From DASPJR01 sp035628505 (GTDB lineage: Bacteria; Planctomycetota; SZUA-567; H5-PLA8), in contig DASPJR010000033.1 in assembly GCA_035628505.1 (NCBI GenBank), positions 4,660-68,659 of the forward strand: a stretch of DNA of 64,000 nt. Reading direction: 5' to 3'. The notes under the pieces are model-generated. The model saw only the letters and a list, made by a program, of their open reading frames with translations, was not told the origin of the DNA and ran no database searches. Positions 18,021 to 26,341 of the stretch are shown here, in pieces (the stretch's first letter is position 1; each line of letters starts with the position of its first letter). A program made the translations under genes and the position numbers.

Positions 18021-18208
18021 GAATAATAGCCCACGGCGCAAGCCGTGGGAAAAGCAATGCAGATGATGGCAGAGCCCTCGAAGAGGGCGACAGACCATGG
18101 GGAGCTCGGGGAGAAACCGGCGATCGCACGCAGTCGCCTGCCGCCCCTACCGGGGCTCTCATCATTGATGACTCGGCTTCCCACGGCTCTCGCCGTGGGC
18201 TATTATTC
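18021..18208. repeat. REPIN-like composite inverted element
   Basis: The outer arms are 29-nt inverted copies (18021-18049 and 18180-18208, 27 of 29 identical when one is reversed). Each contains its own hairpin, CCCACGGC paired with GCCGTGGG. A second pair of smaller hairpins lies inside (agagccctcgaagagggcgac near 18071-18091, and its inverted counterpart near 18140-18160). Two REP-type hairpin units in inverted orientation is the organisation of a REPIN. No REP-associated transposase is present in the window. Confidence 0.7.
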
Positions 18209-18627
18209 TGTTGCCCTCCGGGCAAGAAACGGCACGGACCGCGAAATGCCAGCACCGCACAAATCGAATTGCTGACACCGCTTTCTGCCGCACCTTCGCG
18301 ACGAAAAAGAGCACATTCCCGCTTGCCACGGCCGAGCTCGCTGATAAATTTCTTTCTCAAGCCGCGCGCTGAATTACCTACACCCCGGTTCGAGATCTCA
18401 GGAAATCGACGGGGCAAACCAGATGCGCGGTGCTTATGTAAGGCCGCGACTTTTTCCAGGCACAATTTAGTACTTCAACCACACGCGTCCCGGCTGTCGC
18501 ACGGACCAGCCAATCGGCAGGTCGGAATTCGTGTACCTATGCGCTCGGCGCGTCTGGTAACGCGTGAACGCACGCGTTCGATGACGTTGTGCCTGAAAAG
18601 ATCCTCCGCGGCTGAGGGAGGATCGTT
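18209..18627. other. Intergenic region without a supportable gene
   Basis: About 420 bp between the REPIN-like element and the HTH/sigma-like gene. Frames here on both strands are short and lack any recognisable domain. A ribosome-binding site (gagggaggatcgtt) precedes the next gene. I see no convincing promoter or RNA gene. Confidence 0.5.
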
Positions 18628-19335
18628 ATGGAGGACACGTTTTTTACCATCGAGGAGGCCGCCCGCATCCTGAATTGCAAGCGGTCCACTGTTTATCAGT
18701 TGCTCGCCAATGGCTGGCTCAGCCGGCCGCTGGGCGGGACGCGCGGAAGCGGAAGCGGGCGAGTGACAAAAAAATCGCTCTATCAACTGCTGATTATTGA
18801 TCGTGCAAATCAGCTTCCCAGAAAGACTTTGAGAAAGCTGCGAAACGGAACAAAACTTTTTGCCGGAATTTCGTCCAAAAACGCTGAGGCAAGTTGTCTC
18901 AGTATAGATGAGGGGGCAAGCCAAACGCCTGCGCCTGCAGCTGGTTCCACAACCACTCCTGCCGAAAATCTGAAGCGTTGTTTGCACCACGACTTTGCGG
19001 AACAGCGCCAGTTCAGCTTCGGCTGGAAGGCGCGACAACTTGAACCCAATGACCCAGCGCTGCAGGACGATCTCGTTCAAGAAATGTCATTGGCAATTCT
19101 GGAGTACAATCACCCGGCGAGTTTTGAATTTCTCTTCGAACTCGCGACGAACCGTGCGAAGAATTATCTGAAGTACGAAGTCGCACGCGGAACGCTCTCG
19201 CTGAGCCACGCACGGCACGTGAGCGACTCGCTTGCGGAAAAGATGGCTAGCCTGCAGGCGCTGATCGATCAACTGATGCAGCGCGGCGTGCCGGCCGAAT
19301 GGATCGAAGAGGTGCTTGGAAGGCGGGTGGCGTAG
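18628..19335 (+). CDS. Excisionase-type HTH protein with a sigma-region-2-like C-terminal segment
   Basis: A 235-residue protein with a good ribosome-binding site (ggagg). Residues 5-35 are a MerR/excisionase-type (HTH_17) helix-turn-helix: FTIEEAARILNCKRSTVYQL then LLANGWLSRP; residues 38-50 are the wing-like segment. A low-complexity linker follows (about 85-112). Residues 143-185 (PALQDDLVQEMSLAILEY, FEFLFELATNRAKNYLKYE) resemble region 2 of ECF sigma factors, where DDLVQEVF and a FxxWLxxIARNxxxDxLR pattern are typical. No region 4 is evident; the last 40 residues form two helices (LAEKMASLQALIDQLMQRG, PAEWIEEVLGRRVA). DNA binding is likely. Whether it interacts with RNA polymerase is speculation. 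Confidence 0.7.
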   Translation: MEDTFFTIEEAARILNCKRSTVYQLLANGWLSRPLGGTRGSGSGRVTKKSLYQLLIIDRANQLPRKTLRKLRNGTKLFAGISSKNAEASCLSIDEGASQTPAPAAGSTTTPAENLKRCLHHDFAEQRQFSFGWKARQLEPNDPALQDDLVQEMSLAILEYNHPASFEFLFELATNRAKNYLKYEVARGTLSLSHARHVSDSLAEKMASLQALIDQLMQRGVPAEWIEEVLGRRVA

Positions 19336-19367
19336 CGCGGTGGTTGGTGGTTAAGGCAACAGCAACG

Positions 19368-19473
19368 GAATTTTAAAGCTGAGAGTTTAAAATTTAGATT
19401 TGAAAGTGAGCAGCTCACGGAATCGACGTGCGCTCTAAAATTTAAACTCTGCACTTTCAAATTTAAAATTCAC
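19368..19473. repeat. AT-rich imperfect inverted repeat
   Basis: The left part (gaattttaaag...gatttgaaagtg, 19368-19408) and the right part (19436-19473) contain the same words in inverted orientation (gaattttaaa, tttgaaagtg, gagtttaaa), partly rearranged, around a GC-rich centre. It lies in the 232-bp gap between converging genes and could form a terminator-like structure. A comparable AT-rich inverted segment lies at about 6008-6112, next to the same GC-rich dispersed repeat family. Confidence 0.45.
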
Positions 19474-19499
19474 GTTCTGTTCGCCAACGTATTCCGCGA

Positions 19500-19566
19500 C
19501 TCACCACGTGCCCTTATCTTGCGTTCGCTGCGCTTACGACGGCCTTTCTCCCCCGGGAAGACGGCG
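19500..19566 (+). repeat. Dispersed GC-rich repeat, copy C
   Basis: Contains ttgcgttcgctgcgcttacg followed by acggcctttctcccccggga, a diverged copy of the repeats at 5921-5986 and 6147-6216. It abuts the stop codon of the minus-strand gene at 19568, the same placement as copy B relative to the gene at 6221. Confidence 0.5.
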
Positions 19567-19567
19567 C

Positions 19568-22500
19568 TCAATGCGCGCCGTGCCCCTTCTCCGCCCCGCC
19601 GGTCTGCGTCGCGAGGAACTCGACCAGGTTGCGAATGTCCTGCTTCGAAAGAACTTTGTTCAGCTCTTCAGGCATCAGCGACTGGCCGCGCTTGCTGCTC
19701 TTGATTTCGGCCTTCTGCACTTTGACCAGCGTGTCTGGCGGAATAAGCAGATCCATCTCTTTGTCGCTCTCCTTCTTCATGAGACCGACATGCGTTTTGC
19801 CGTCGTTCATCTTCACGATCAGCGATTCGAAGCCGACGGAGATTTTCGCATTGGGCTGCAGAATAGATTCGAGAATGTATTCGCGCGTCTGCTTCTTGCC
19901 GACATCGCCGAGCGCCGGGCCCGCTTCGCCGCCTTCGCTGCCAATCTTGTGACAGCGCATGCACTGCGCTTCGGCTTTTTCGTAGAATACTTTTCGGCCA
20001 AGCGCAGCGTCTCCGCCGAAAAGCGTGTCACGGTAACCGGCCAGCGTGTCATCTTTGGCGCTGGCGGCCTGAGCTGAAATCTTTTCGAGCGCGCTCTTGA
20101 TGGGCTCCGCCGTACGCTTCGCGGCCGCTTCGGCAATGTCAAGATGAAGCTCTTTGGGAGCACCCCCGGCCGCCAGCATCTCCGCCCATTTGAGCAGGAT
20201 CTCGTCGGCTTTTGCGTCTTTGATCGTTCCAAGCGTCTGCATCGCGCCCTGCCGCTCGATCACGGACGTGCTCTTCTCGACGATTTCGCCGAGCGCCGCG
20301 ACCGACCCGGCAGGATTGATCTGCGCCTTGAATTTATTGCCTTCGTTGCGCAGCGCGTCGTTCTTGTCGGCAGTCGCGATCTTCACCGCTTCGGTCACAC
20401 GGACATCGCCGATCGCGACCAGCGCCTTGAGCGCCGCTACGCGCGTGTCGGGCGCCAGCTTTTCATTGGCGACGAGCTCAAAAAGAACAGGCGCAGCTTC
20501 CTTAATTTTGAACTTTTCAGCAGCTTCGAACGCGGCCTTGCGAACCTCCGCCGGAGCGCTGCGCAGAATCTCCGGCAGCGTTTTTCGCAGCGCATCGGCG
20601 GCAACTTTTTCGTCGCGCGGCTGCAGCGGCCGGTAGAGCCCGACAATCAGATCGCGCTGGCTCGGCTGCGGCCACGACGCGAGCAACTGCAGCGCGCCGG
20701 CTCTTCCCTTTCCAGGAGCGTCCGCGCGAGCCGCATATGCAGCGAGCGCCGCCGCGTGCTGCGGGGTGCCGAGCCGGAAATTAGCGTTGATCACACGCAA
20801 CATGAACGGCTCCGACGTGCTGTACGCGGGTGGCTCCGGCGAAGTCCATTGAATCAACGCAGCCAGTTGAGGCATGGCGTCGGCGATCGGCACATCGTTG
20901 ATTGCGCGCGCCGCTTCGATCGCAAGCAACGGGTCCGCATCTTTGAGGAAGCGCGCGATCTGCGGCATCTCCAGGCGGCGCATCGCGAGCAGCGAAACCA
21001 TGCGCACCGCGGGCGACGGGTCGCTCGAGAGACTTTCGACGAGTTGCTTGTCGTTCATGCCGAGAAGCGCCATCATGCCCGCGTGGCGCAGCATCGGATC
21101 GAGCGGCGTGTTGGCCTTGATCATTTCAAGCAGCGGCTGCAGCGCGTCTTTGCGGCCGAGTTTGCCCAATCCCATCGCGCCGAAATATTTTGCACGCGGG
21201 CTGGTATCGCTCAGCAGCTTAATCAAACCGTCGAAAGCCTTGGCGACCTTTCCATCTCCCAGCACGCGCGCCGCGTTGGAACGCACTTCGATGTCCTCGT
21301 CAACAAGCAGCGGCAGAACGGCGTCGAACGCGGCGGGATTCTTGCGGCCGATCTGGCCGAGTCCCCAGATCGCATGCAGACGCGCAAACTGGCTTTCCTT
21401 CTTCTGCGCCACTTGCGCGAGCAATGGTATCGAATCGGCGCCGCGGTCCGCCAGTTCAAACTGCGCCTCCTGCCGCACGCGTTTGTCTTTATGCGCCAGC
21501 AGCGTGACAAGCTCGGCCGGCGCACGCTTTTCGAAGCCTTCGTTCAGGAGTTTTTTAGTTTCAAGCACGAGCGGGTCTTTGATTGTCTTCGGATCGTACG
21601 CGCGGTAGATGCGGCCCTTGCCTGTCTTTGAAATGCCGCCGACCCACAGACTCACATACGCGCCGCCGTCGGGCCCCCATTCGATATCCGTCGCCTGCGC
21701 GGACCAGAAGAAATTTTTCTGCTCAATGAGTTCGTAACTTGCGCCTTTTGGCTTGAGCTTGAACTGAAACACGCCGCCGCCTTCGCCGCGGTAATCGCAA
21801 TAAAAAAACGTGTCGTTGTACGCGTCGCTCAGGCCGGTTCCCGGATAGAAATTCACACCCGACGGCCCGGCGCCGACGTTCGCCACCGGCGGAACGATGT
21901 ACGCGGCCTGGCCGTCGAACTGCGGCTTCCAGAGTTTCTCGCTGTTCCAGGGGCCAAGATTGTTCGGCCAGCGAATGTACTGGTAGCCGCCGCGCCAGCC
22001 GCTGTCGCCGCCTTCGACGATGTACACCCAGCGCGCGCCGTCGCCCATGTCGGCGTTGTTGTCGGCCGTGTAGAGATTGCCATAGTTGTCAAACGTGAGT
22101 TCCTGCGGATTGCGCTGCCCGATCGCGAACACTTCGAACTCGCTGCCGTCCGGATTGCAGCGGAACGTCGCGCCGTATTCCGGATGTGTAAAGCTCTTGC
22201 CTTCTTGCGACGTCACCGCGAAACCGCGGTCGCCCACGCTGAAATAAAGTTTGCCATCCGGCCCGAAACACAGCCCGTGCAGATCGTGACCCAGGAACGC
22301 GATGCGCACGCCAAATCCGCTCAGCAGCGTTTTGCGCTGATCGGCTTTGCCGTCGCCGTTCGTGTCTTTGAGCTGCACCAGATCGGGAATGCAGGTGTAC
22401 CAGACCGTCCCTTTGCGCGCGATCACGCCGGCGCCGGCGCCATCAACGATGCGGTTAAAACCATCGGCAAAAACCACCGCGTTGTCGGCTTTGCCATCTC

Positions 22501-22963
22501 CATCTTTGTCTTCGATCAGGCGGATGCGGTCGTGATGCAGCGTCAAGCGGCTTACTTTTTCACCCAGGCGCCGCTTGATCATCGCTTCGCGGTCGGCCGT
22601 GCTGCGGCTGGCCAGATCCTGATCCAGGATTTCCATGTGCCCGCGCATGTCCATGGCGCCATAGTCGCGCTCGCCGCCGCCGTTGATGCCGTCCGCAAAC
22701 CGGAAGAGCTCGCAGACGTAAAAACGATTCTGGTTATCGATGCAGAAGGCCACCGGGTGAGCCAGCATCGGTTCGGCCGCGAACAGATCGCAAACGAAGC
22801 CTTCCGGCAGTTTGAACTTGTTCTTGAAGAGCTCCGCTTCGTCCGATGCAGGCGCGAGCTTCGGCTGCCACTCGCCTGACGGAGCCGCTGGCTGCTCGGC
22901 TGCTCGCACGAATAAGGAGGCGAACAACATCAGCACCGTCAGATTACGCAGCCGAAAGCTCAT
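19568..22963 (-). CDS. PVC-type membrane-bound dehydrogenase with HEAT repeats and C-terminal cytochrome c domain, second type
   Basis: The ATG at 22963 is chosen because caggagcg lies 5-12 bp upstream and the signal peptide (MSFRLRNLTVLMLFASLFVRA) begins there; a frame extension to 23080 is unlikely to be translated. This gives 1131 residues. The N-terminal propeller region includes VAFCIDNQNRFYVCELFRFAD, GHDLHGLCFGPDGKLYFSVGD, RNPQELTFDNYGNLYTADN and PDGGAYVSLWVGG. HEAT repeats span about 480-960. The cytochrome domain has CMRCH at 1001-1005 and SLMPEELNKVLSKQD near the end. It is similar in layout to 1931-4855 but longer. It lies 71 bp downstream of the SGNH hydrolase gene on the same strand, so co-transcription is likely. 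Periplasmic carbohydrate oxidation is the expected role. Confidence 0.9.
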   Translation of the reverse strand: MSFRLRNLTVLMLFASLFVRAAEQPAAPSGEWQPKLAPASDEAELFKNKFKLPEGFVCDLFAAEPMLAHPVAFCIDNQNRFYVCELFRFADGINGGGERDYGAMDMRGHMEILDQDLASRSTADREAMIKRRLGEKVSRLTLHHDRIRLIEDKDGDGKADNAVVFADGFNRIVDGAGAGVIARKGTVWYTCIPDLVQLKDTNGDGKADQRKTLLSGFGVRIAFLGHDLHGLCFGPDGKLYFSVGDRGFAVTSQEGKSFTHPEYGATFRCNPDGSEFEVFAIGQRNPQELTFDNYGNLYTADNNADMGDGARWVYIVEGGDSGWRGGYQYIRWPNNLGPWNSEKLWKPQFDGQAAYIVPPVANVGAGPSGVNFYPGTGLSDAYNDTFFYCDYRGEGGGVFQFKLKPKGASYELIEQKNFFWSAQATDIEWGPDGGAYVSLWVGGISKTGKGRIYRAYDPKTIKDPLVLETKKLLNEGFEKRAPAELVTLLAHKDKRVRQEAQFELADRGADSIPLLAQVAQKKESQFARLHAIWGLGQIGRKNPAAFDAVLPLLVDEDIEVRSNAARVLGDGKVAKAFDGLIKLLSDTSPRAKYFGAMGLGKLGRKDALQPLLEMIKANTPLDPMLRHAGMMALLGMNDKQLVESLSSDPSPAVRMVSLLAMRRLEMPQIARFLKDADPLLAIEAARAINDVPIADAMPQLAALIQWTSPEPPAYSTSEPFMLRVINANFRLGTPQHAAALAAYAARADAPGKGRAGALQLLASWPQPSQRDLIVGLYRPLQPRDEKVAADALRKTLPEILRSAPAEVRKAAFEAAEKFKIKEAAPVLFELVANEKLAPDTRVAALKALVAIGDVRVTEAVKIATADKNDALRNEGNKFKAQINPAGSVAALGEIVEKSTSVIERQGAMQTLGTIKDAKADEILLKWAEMLAAGGAPKELHLDIAEAAAKRTAEPIKSALEKISAQAASAKDDTLAGYRDTLFGGDAALGRKVFYEKAEAQCMRCHKIGSEGGEAGPALGDVGKKQTREYILESILQPNAKISVGFESLIVKMNDGKTHVGLMKKESDKEMDLLIPPDTLVKVQKAEIKSSKRGQSLMPEELNKVLSKQDIRNLVEFLATQTGGAEKGHGAH

Positions 22964-23001
22964 AGTCGCTCCTGAAAAGTTCAACACGGACGCGCGCCAA
23001 A

Positions 23002-23015
23002 CTTGTATACACAAG
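23002..23015. promoter_or_regulatory. Palindrome-like candidate operator (CTTGTATACACAAG)
   Basis: A near-palindromic 14-mer in the short gap between the SGNH hydrolase and haem dehydrogenase genes. The core GTATACAC recurs at 24317-24324 in the divergent promoter gap on the other side of the hydrolase gene. TTGTATACAA-like palindromes are used by several GntR/LacI-type sugar regulators, but no such regulator gene lies nearby. Confidence 0.3.
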
Positions 23016-23034
23016 CCCGGCACAGAGCGTTGAA

Positions 23035-24279
23035 TTACTTTTGCGGAACGAGTCGAATTTTCAAAATTTTTGGCCGGCACACGTCAGCAATCTTCTTATC
23101 AAGTTCGCTGCGTTTCGGATTGGCCGCCGGCGTTTTGCGCAGATTGGCGTAGCCGGTTTTGCGGCGCTCTTCGAGCAGCGGAAGCAGTGCGGCACTTGCC
23201 GCCGTCGTTGGAAACTTTTCCAACCTGGTGAGATCAACGCCGCGTTCGAGATCTTCTTTGCTGAGCGTCGCCACCTCGACGTCATCAGCGAAAAGTTTGT
23301 AAGACAGATGAGTCAGTCCTGTGATTTTCAGTGTGTGCCGGTTCAGCGACTCATTCCACTTCGCAAGCTCCACCGATTTCATATCCCATGTTCGATCGTT
23401 TGGCGCCGGAAGTTTTGCGGTCCACGAGAGCTCAAGGCCGCCGGCGTCGCTCTTCAAGTCCCGCACGTCGCCGCTCATGACTTTGTTCGTCGCAACGTCG
23501 ATGACCGCTTCGCTCGCCAGCGACGGGGCGTTCCAGCCCTTCAGAATCGCCAGCGCCATCAGCATGTGGCCGGTGTTGTCGGGATGAATCATGTCGCCCT
23601 GCACGCGGAACGCCGGCGTGTCAATACGGCGCGTCTTGATGTGCTCCTTCATCGGCGTGTGCAGGTCGGTGACGAAGACTCCGTCTTCCTTAAGCGTCAT
23701 CAGAAATTCGCTGAACTTTTCGAGCACCTGGTCGTAATCGGCGAACGGCTGCTTATAGCCATAAGACTCTTCAGGCCGCACGTCCGGCTGGCCGGGGTTC
23801 TTGGAATCGAACACCGGCGGCGTGATGATGTTCAGCCGCGCTTTCGTCTCCTGGCGCACGCGATCGATCAGCATCTTTACGCCTTCTTTGTATTTGCCGA
23901 AGCGCTCTTCGCTGAAGGGATGATAGATGCCGTCGTTCATGCCGTAGCAGCTCACAATCAGCGTCGGATCAAAATCGGCAACAAACTGCGTGAAGCGCGC
24001 GAACGCATGCGGGCGGCGGCCGGGATGATCGACTTCGCTCAGGCCCGAGAGCGTTTCACTGCCCTTCCCTGAATTGATCAGCGTGTATGCGCGCTCCGGA
24101 AAACGCGTGGCGAGATAACTTTCGATGTAAATGATGTAGCGCCCGCCGGCTGTGATGCTGTCGCCGAAGAAGACGATGCGTTCCTCGTTCTTTAATCGGA
24201 ACTCAGCCTCTTCGCCGGCGTGCGACAATGCCGCCACAACGGAGAGCACAATCGTTAAGAACAAATGTTTTGCGTGCAT
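23035..24279 (-). CDS. SGNH/GDSL-family hydrolase, exported, second copy
   Basis: A 414-residue protein with signal peptide MHAKHLFLTIVLSVVAALSHA. Catalytic blocks are IVFFGDSITAGG (Ser nucleophile), GMNDGIYHP (Asn) and DMIHPDNTGH (Asp/His). It is related to the hydrolase at 8666-9952, including the C-terminal extension of about 150 residues (ALAILKGWNAP, SKEDLERGVDLTRLE). It probably forms an operon with the downstream haem dehydrogenase. It is divergent from the Nudix gene with only 54 bp between the starts. An esterase acting on acylated carbohydrate is the likely role, by family membership only. Confidence 0.88.
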   Translation of the reverse strand: MHAKHLFLTIVLSVVAALSHAGEEAEFRLKNEERIVFFGDSITAGGRYIIYIESYLATRFPERAYTLINSGKGSETLSGLSEVDHPGRRPHAFARFTQFVADFDPTLIVSCYGMNDGIYHPFSEERFGKYKEGVKMLIDRVRQETKARLNIITPPVFDSKNPGQPDVRPEESYGYKQPFADYDQVLEKFSEFLMTLKEDGVFVTDLHTPMKEHIKTRRIDTPAFRVQGDMIHPDNTGHMLMALAILKGWNAPSLASEAVIDVATNKVMSGDVRDLKSDAGGLELSWTAKLPAPNDRTWDMKSVELAKWNESLNRHTLKITGLTHLSYKLFADDVEVATLSKEDLERGVDLTRLEKFPTTAASAALLPLLEERRKTGYANLRKTPAANPKRSELDKKIADVCRPKILKIRLVPQK

Positions 24280-24333
24280 TCGTTACTCCCAAGTCAGTCG
24301 AAAACATGCCTGGTTCGTATACACTCGGCAGAC

Positions 24334-24738
24334 ATGTCTGATCCCAAAAAGCATGGCGTTGTCGCGGTACTGCAGGACGACACGGGACGTTACCTTCTCA
24401 TCCGCCGCGGTCTGACGCTCAAGCGTGCGCCGGGCTGGTGGTGTTTTGTGGGAGGCGAAGTCGAGCCTGGCGAATCGTTCGAAGACGCAATCGTCCGCGA
24501 AGTGCGCGAGGAAGTCGGTTTGTCCGTGCGCGCGCTCGACAAAATCCATGAAACCATTTCACCCAATGGCGAATACCGCCTGCATTGGTTCCGCGTGCAG
24601 CTCGCCGGGCGTATCGAAGACCTGGTGCCGCATTCAGTCGAAGTCGAAGAAGTCCGCTGGGTCTCCCCTGCCGAAGCGATCAGCGCCTGCGACCCCATGC
24701 TGCCCGCGCTGAAAGCCTGGCTGCAGGGGCTGAGCTAG
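24334..24738 (+). CDS. Nudix hydrolase
   Basis: A 134-residue cytoplasmic protein. It has a complete Nudix box at about residues 36-58, fitting Gx5Ex7REUxEExGU exactly (GEVEPGE, then REVREEVGL). The sequence before the box (GVVAVLQDDTGRYLLIRRG) and after it (WVSPAEAI) is typical of small MutT-like members. Start ATG at 24334 is chosen because the ORF extension to 24265 would overlap the divergent SGNH gene; no strong ribosome-binding site is visible. The substrate is not predictable. It converges with the repeat lipoprotein gene 57 bp downstream. Confidence 0.9.
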   Translation: MSDPKKHGVVAVLQDDTGRYLLIRRGLTLKRAPGWWCFVGGEVEPGESFEDAIVREVREEVGLSVRALDKIHETISPNGEYRLHWFRVQLAGRIEDLVPHSVEVEEVRWVSPAEAISACDPMLPALKAWLQGLS

Positions 24739-24795
24739 GCAATTGCGCAGACGACTCAGGATAGAAACATTCGTTTTGAGGCCGACTCGCAAGGT

Positions 24796-25977
24796 TTATT
24801 TGCGGCCGAATGAAGCGCCATTGCGGAAGTGGCGCATGTCCTGGTTGAGCAGCTCGCGCAATTCGTCCTGGTGCTCAAAGTAGTTCTTGATGTCTTTGAC
24901 GAACTTCGCCGGACGGATGCGCCGCTCGCTGTTCAGCCACGTCCGCACTGTCGCGTTGAGCTGTTCCACCAGCGACATGTTGTGATCGAAATAAGCCTGT
25001 ACGTTCTGCTTCGTTTTGGCTGGGCGGCGCTGGGTCTCATTATCAATGTAGCGCCGCACGTTGCCGCTCAGCGTTTCGACCTGGCTGGTCTGGTGATCCA
25101 CGTAAGCTTGCACGTTCTGCTTGGTCTTATTCGTGCGCACCGACCACTCGTTATGCAGGTACTTGCGGACGTCTTCGTTGAGGTACTCGGTTAAGCCGCG
25201 CTGATGCTCAATATAGGCGTGGATGTCAGCGCCTGCTTTATCGGCATAGCGCTTCTGGTTGCGGAACCAGCGTTCCACGTCCTGGCGCAGGGCCTCGGGC
25301 ATTTCCCGCTGATGATCGAAGTAGGCACGGATATCGTCTTCGCTCTGCTTGGCCTTCTGTTCCTGAACGCGCTTGTAGCGGCGCACGTTGTCGTTGACGT
25401 CCTGAACTTTCTCGCGGTGGCTTTCGATGTAGTCGTCGATCTGCTTCTGCAGCCCTTCCCAATGCCGGATCTGCTCGGCCTTATAGCGGCGGATATCGTT
25501 GTTCAGCGTTTCGATCTGCTCTTCCTGGTACTTCCAGTAGTCCTCGATGCGCTGCACGGTCAAGTCGGTACGCTTGATGGTCTCATTGCGCCACCAGCGC
25601 GCAACGTTTTCACGCGTGGCTTCCGGAAGAGAACGCTGATGCTCAACGTAATTCTGAATGTCTTTTTCAGTCGCTGAAGCCAGATGGAATTGCAGACGCT
25701 TGTACGCATCGATGTCGGCTCGCAGGTCGTCGAGCTTGTCGGCCTGGTAGGCGTAGTAATCATTGATGTCGGCAACGACTTCCTTGGCCAGCCGGGCCTG
25801 CATGTTCTGGTAGGCGCGGACACTGGTATTCAAACGATCGACGGCTTCTGCGTGGTTGAGGTAGTAGCGCTCGACATCGTCTTCGGCCAGCTCGGCACGT
25901 GTTCGATCCGCGCCAATACAGCCGACGAGGAAGGGCAGACTCAGCAGAAGAATATATGCGGGCCAGAAACGGGACAT
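24796..25977 (-). CDS. Lipoprotein made of about ten 36-residue helical repeats
   Basis: A 393-residue protein with a lipoprotein signal (lipobox LVGC, Cys20). From residue about 32 to the end it consists of roughly ten tandem units of about 36 residues. The pattern is a hydrophobic-x-x-Tyr (DIQNY, RIEDY, QIDDY, DIRAY, DIHAY, NVQAY, NVQAY, DIKNY), then HQ or a similar pair, a Leu, and an (N/D)(D/N)(V/I)R(R/K)(Y/W) block, often ending with an Arg-rich loop. The whole is predicted helical and highly charged. No known family comes to mind. The N-terminal lipid would anchor it to a membrane, leaving a long helical rod or bundle in the periplasm or outside. It is divergent from the PilM-like operon across a 364-bp gap. 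Confidence 0.85.
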   Translation of the reverse strand: MSRFWPAYILLLSLPFLVGCIGADRTRAELAEDDVERYYLNHAEAVDRLNTSVRAYQNMQARLAKEVVADINDYYAYQADKLDDLRADIDAYKRLQFHLASATEKDIQNYVEHQRSLPEATRENVARWWRNETIKRTDLTVQRIEDYWKYQEEQIETLNNDIRRYKAEQIRHWEGLQKQIDDYIESHREKVQDVNDNVRRYKRVQEQKAKQSEDDIRAYFDHQREMPEALRQDVERWFRNQKRYADKAGADIHAYIEHQRGLTEYLNEDVRKYLHNEWSVRTNKTKQNVQAYVDHQTSQVETLSGNVRRYIDNETQRRPAKTKQNVQAYFDHNMSLVEQLNATVRTWLNSERRIRPAKFVKDIKNYFEHQDELRELLNQDMRHFRNGASFGRK

Positions 25978-26341
25978 GAAGCGTCCTTAATGAAGCGCTC
26001 TGTCCGGTTGCCGCCCCCGAAACCTGACGCAGAGCTCACTTTTTATGCACTCGTTCTAAACTATTCAGAAAGTGTTAGTAACTCATTCCACTGGAAAGGT
26101 CAACGTTGAAAGCGGGCACGACTATATCACTTCTGGGATAGGAGCCTCTTATATAAAGGAGCAGCCACCCGCGTGCACGTGGGGCAGAGCAAATGTTTTT
26201 AACCTTGACGCCTTTTGTAAGAACTGATGAAATGTGCGCACCCGTGCAACGCAGAGTCCGGTTTTTTTGCGCAACAGATTCAAGATTGCAACGACAAGCT
26301 TTCTGAAAAGGCAAACGCGTTTACTTCGGAGCTGAGACGAC
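25978..26341. other. Divergent promoter region between the repeat lipoprotein and PilM-like genes
   Basis: 364 bp without a gene. It should contain promoters for both neighbours. A TTGACG hexamer near 26203 could be a -35 element for the plus-strand operon, but no well-spaced -10 is obvious, so I do not call a promoter. cggagctgagacgac precedes the pilM-like start. Confidence 0.4.

Noticed and set aside
18628..19335. Prophage or integrative element marked by the excisionase-like gene
   Set aside because: No integrase, phage structural or replication gene is nearby; the HTH_17 domain alone is not evidence of a mobile element.
20144..21631. A 495-codon plus-strand frame inside the haem dehydrogenase region
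   Set aside because: Antisense to the HEAT repeats of the gene at 19568-22963; Arg-rich translation without any recognisable motif or start signal.
24796..25977. Periodic DNA in the repeat lipoprotein gene considered as a CRISPR-like array
   Set aside because: The periodicity is at the protein level (about 36 residues, 108 bp) with diverged DNA; there are no identical repeats with unique spacers and no cas genes.
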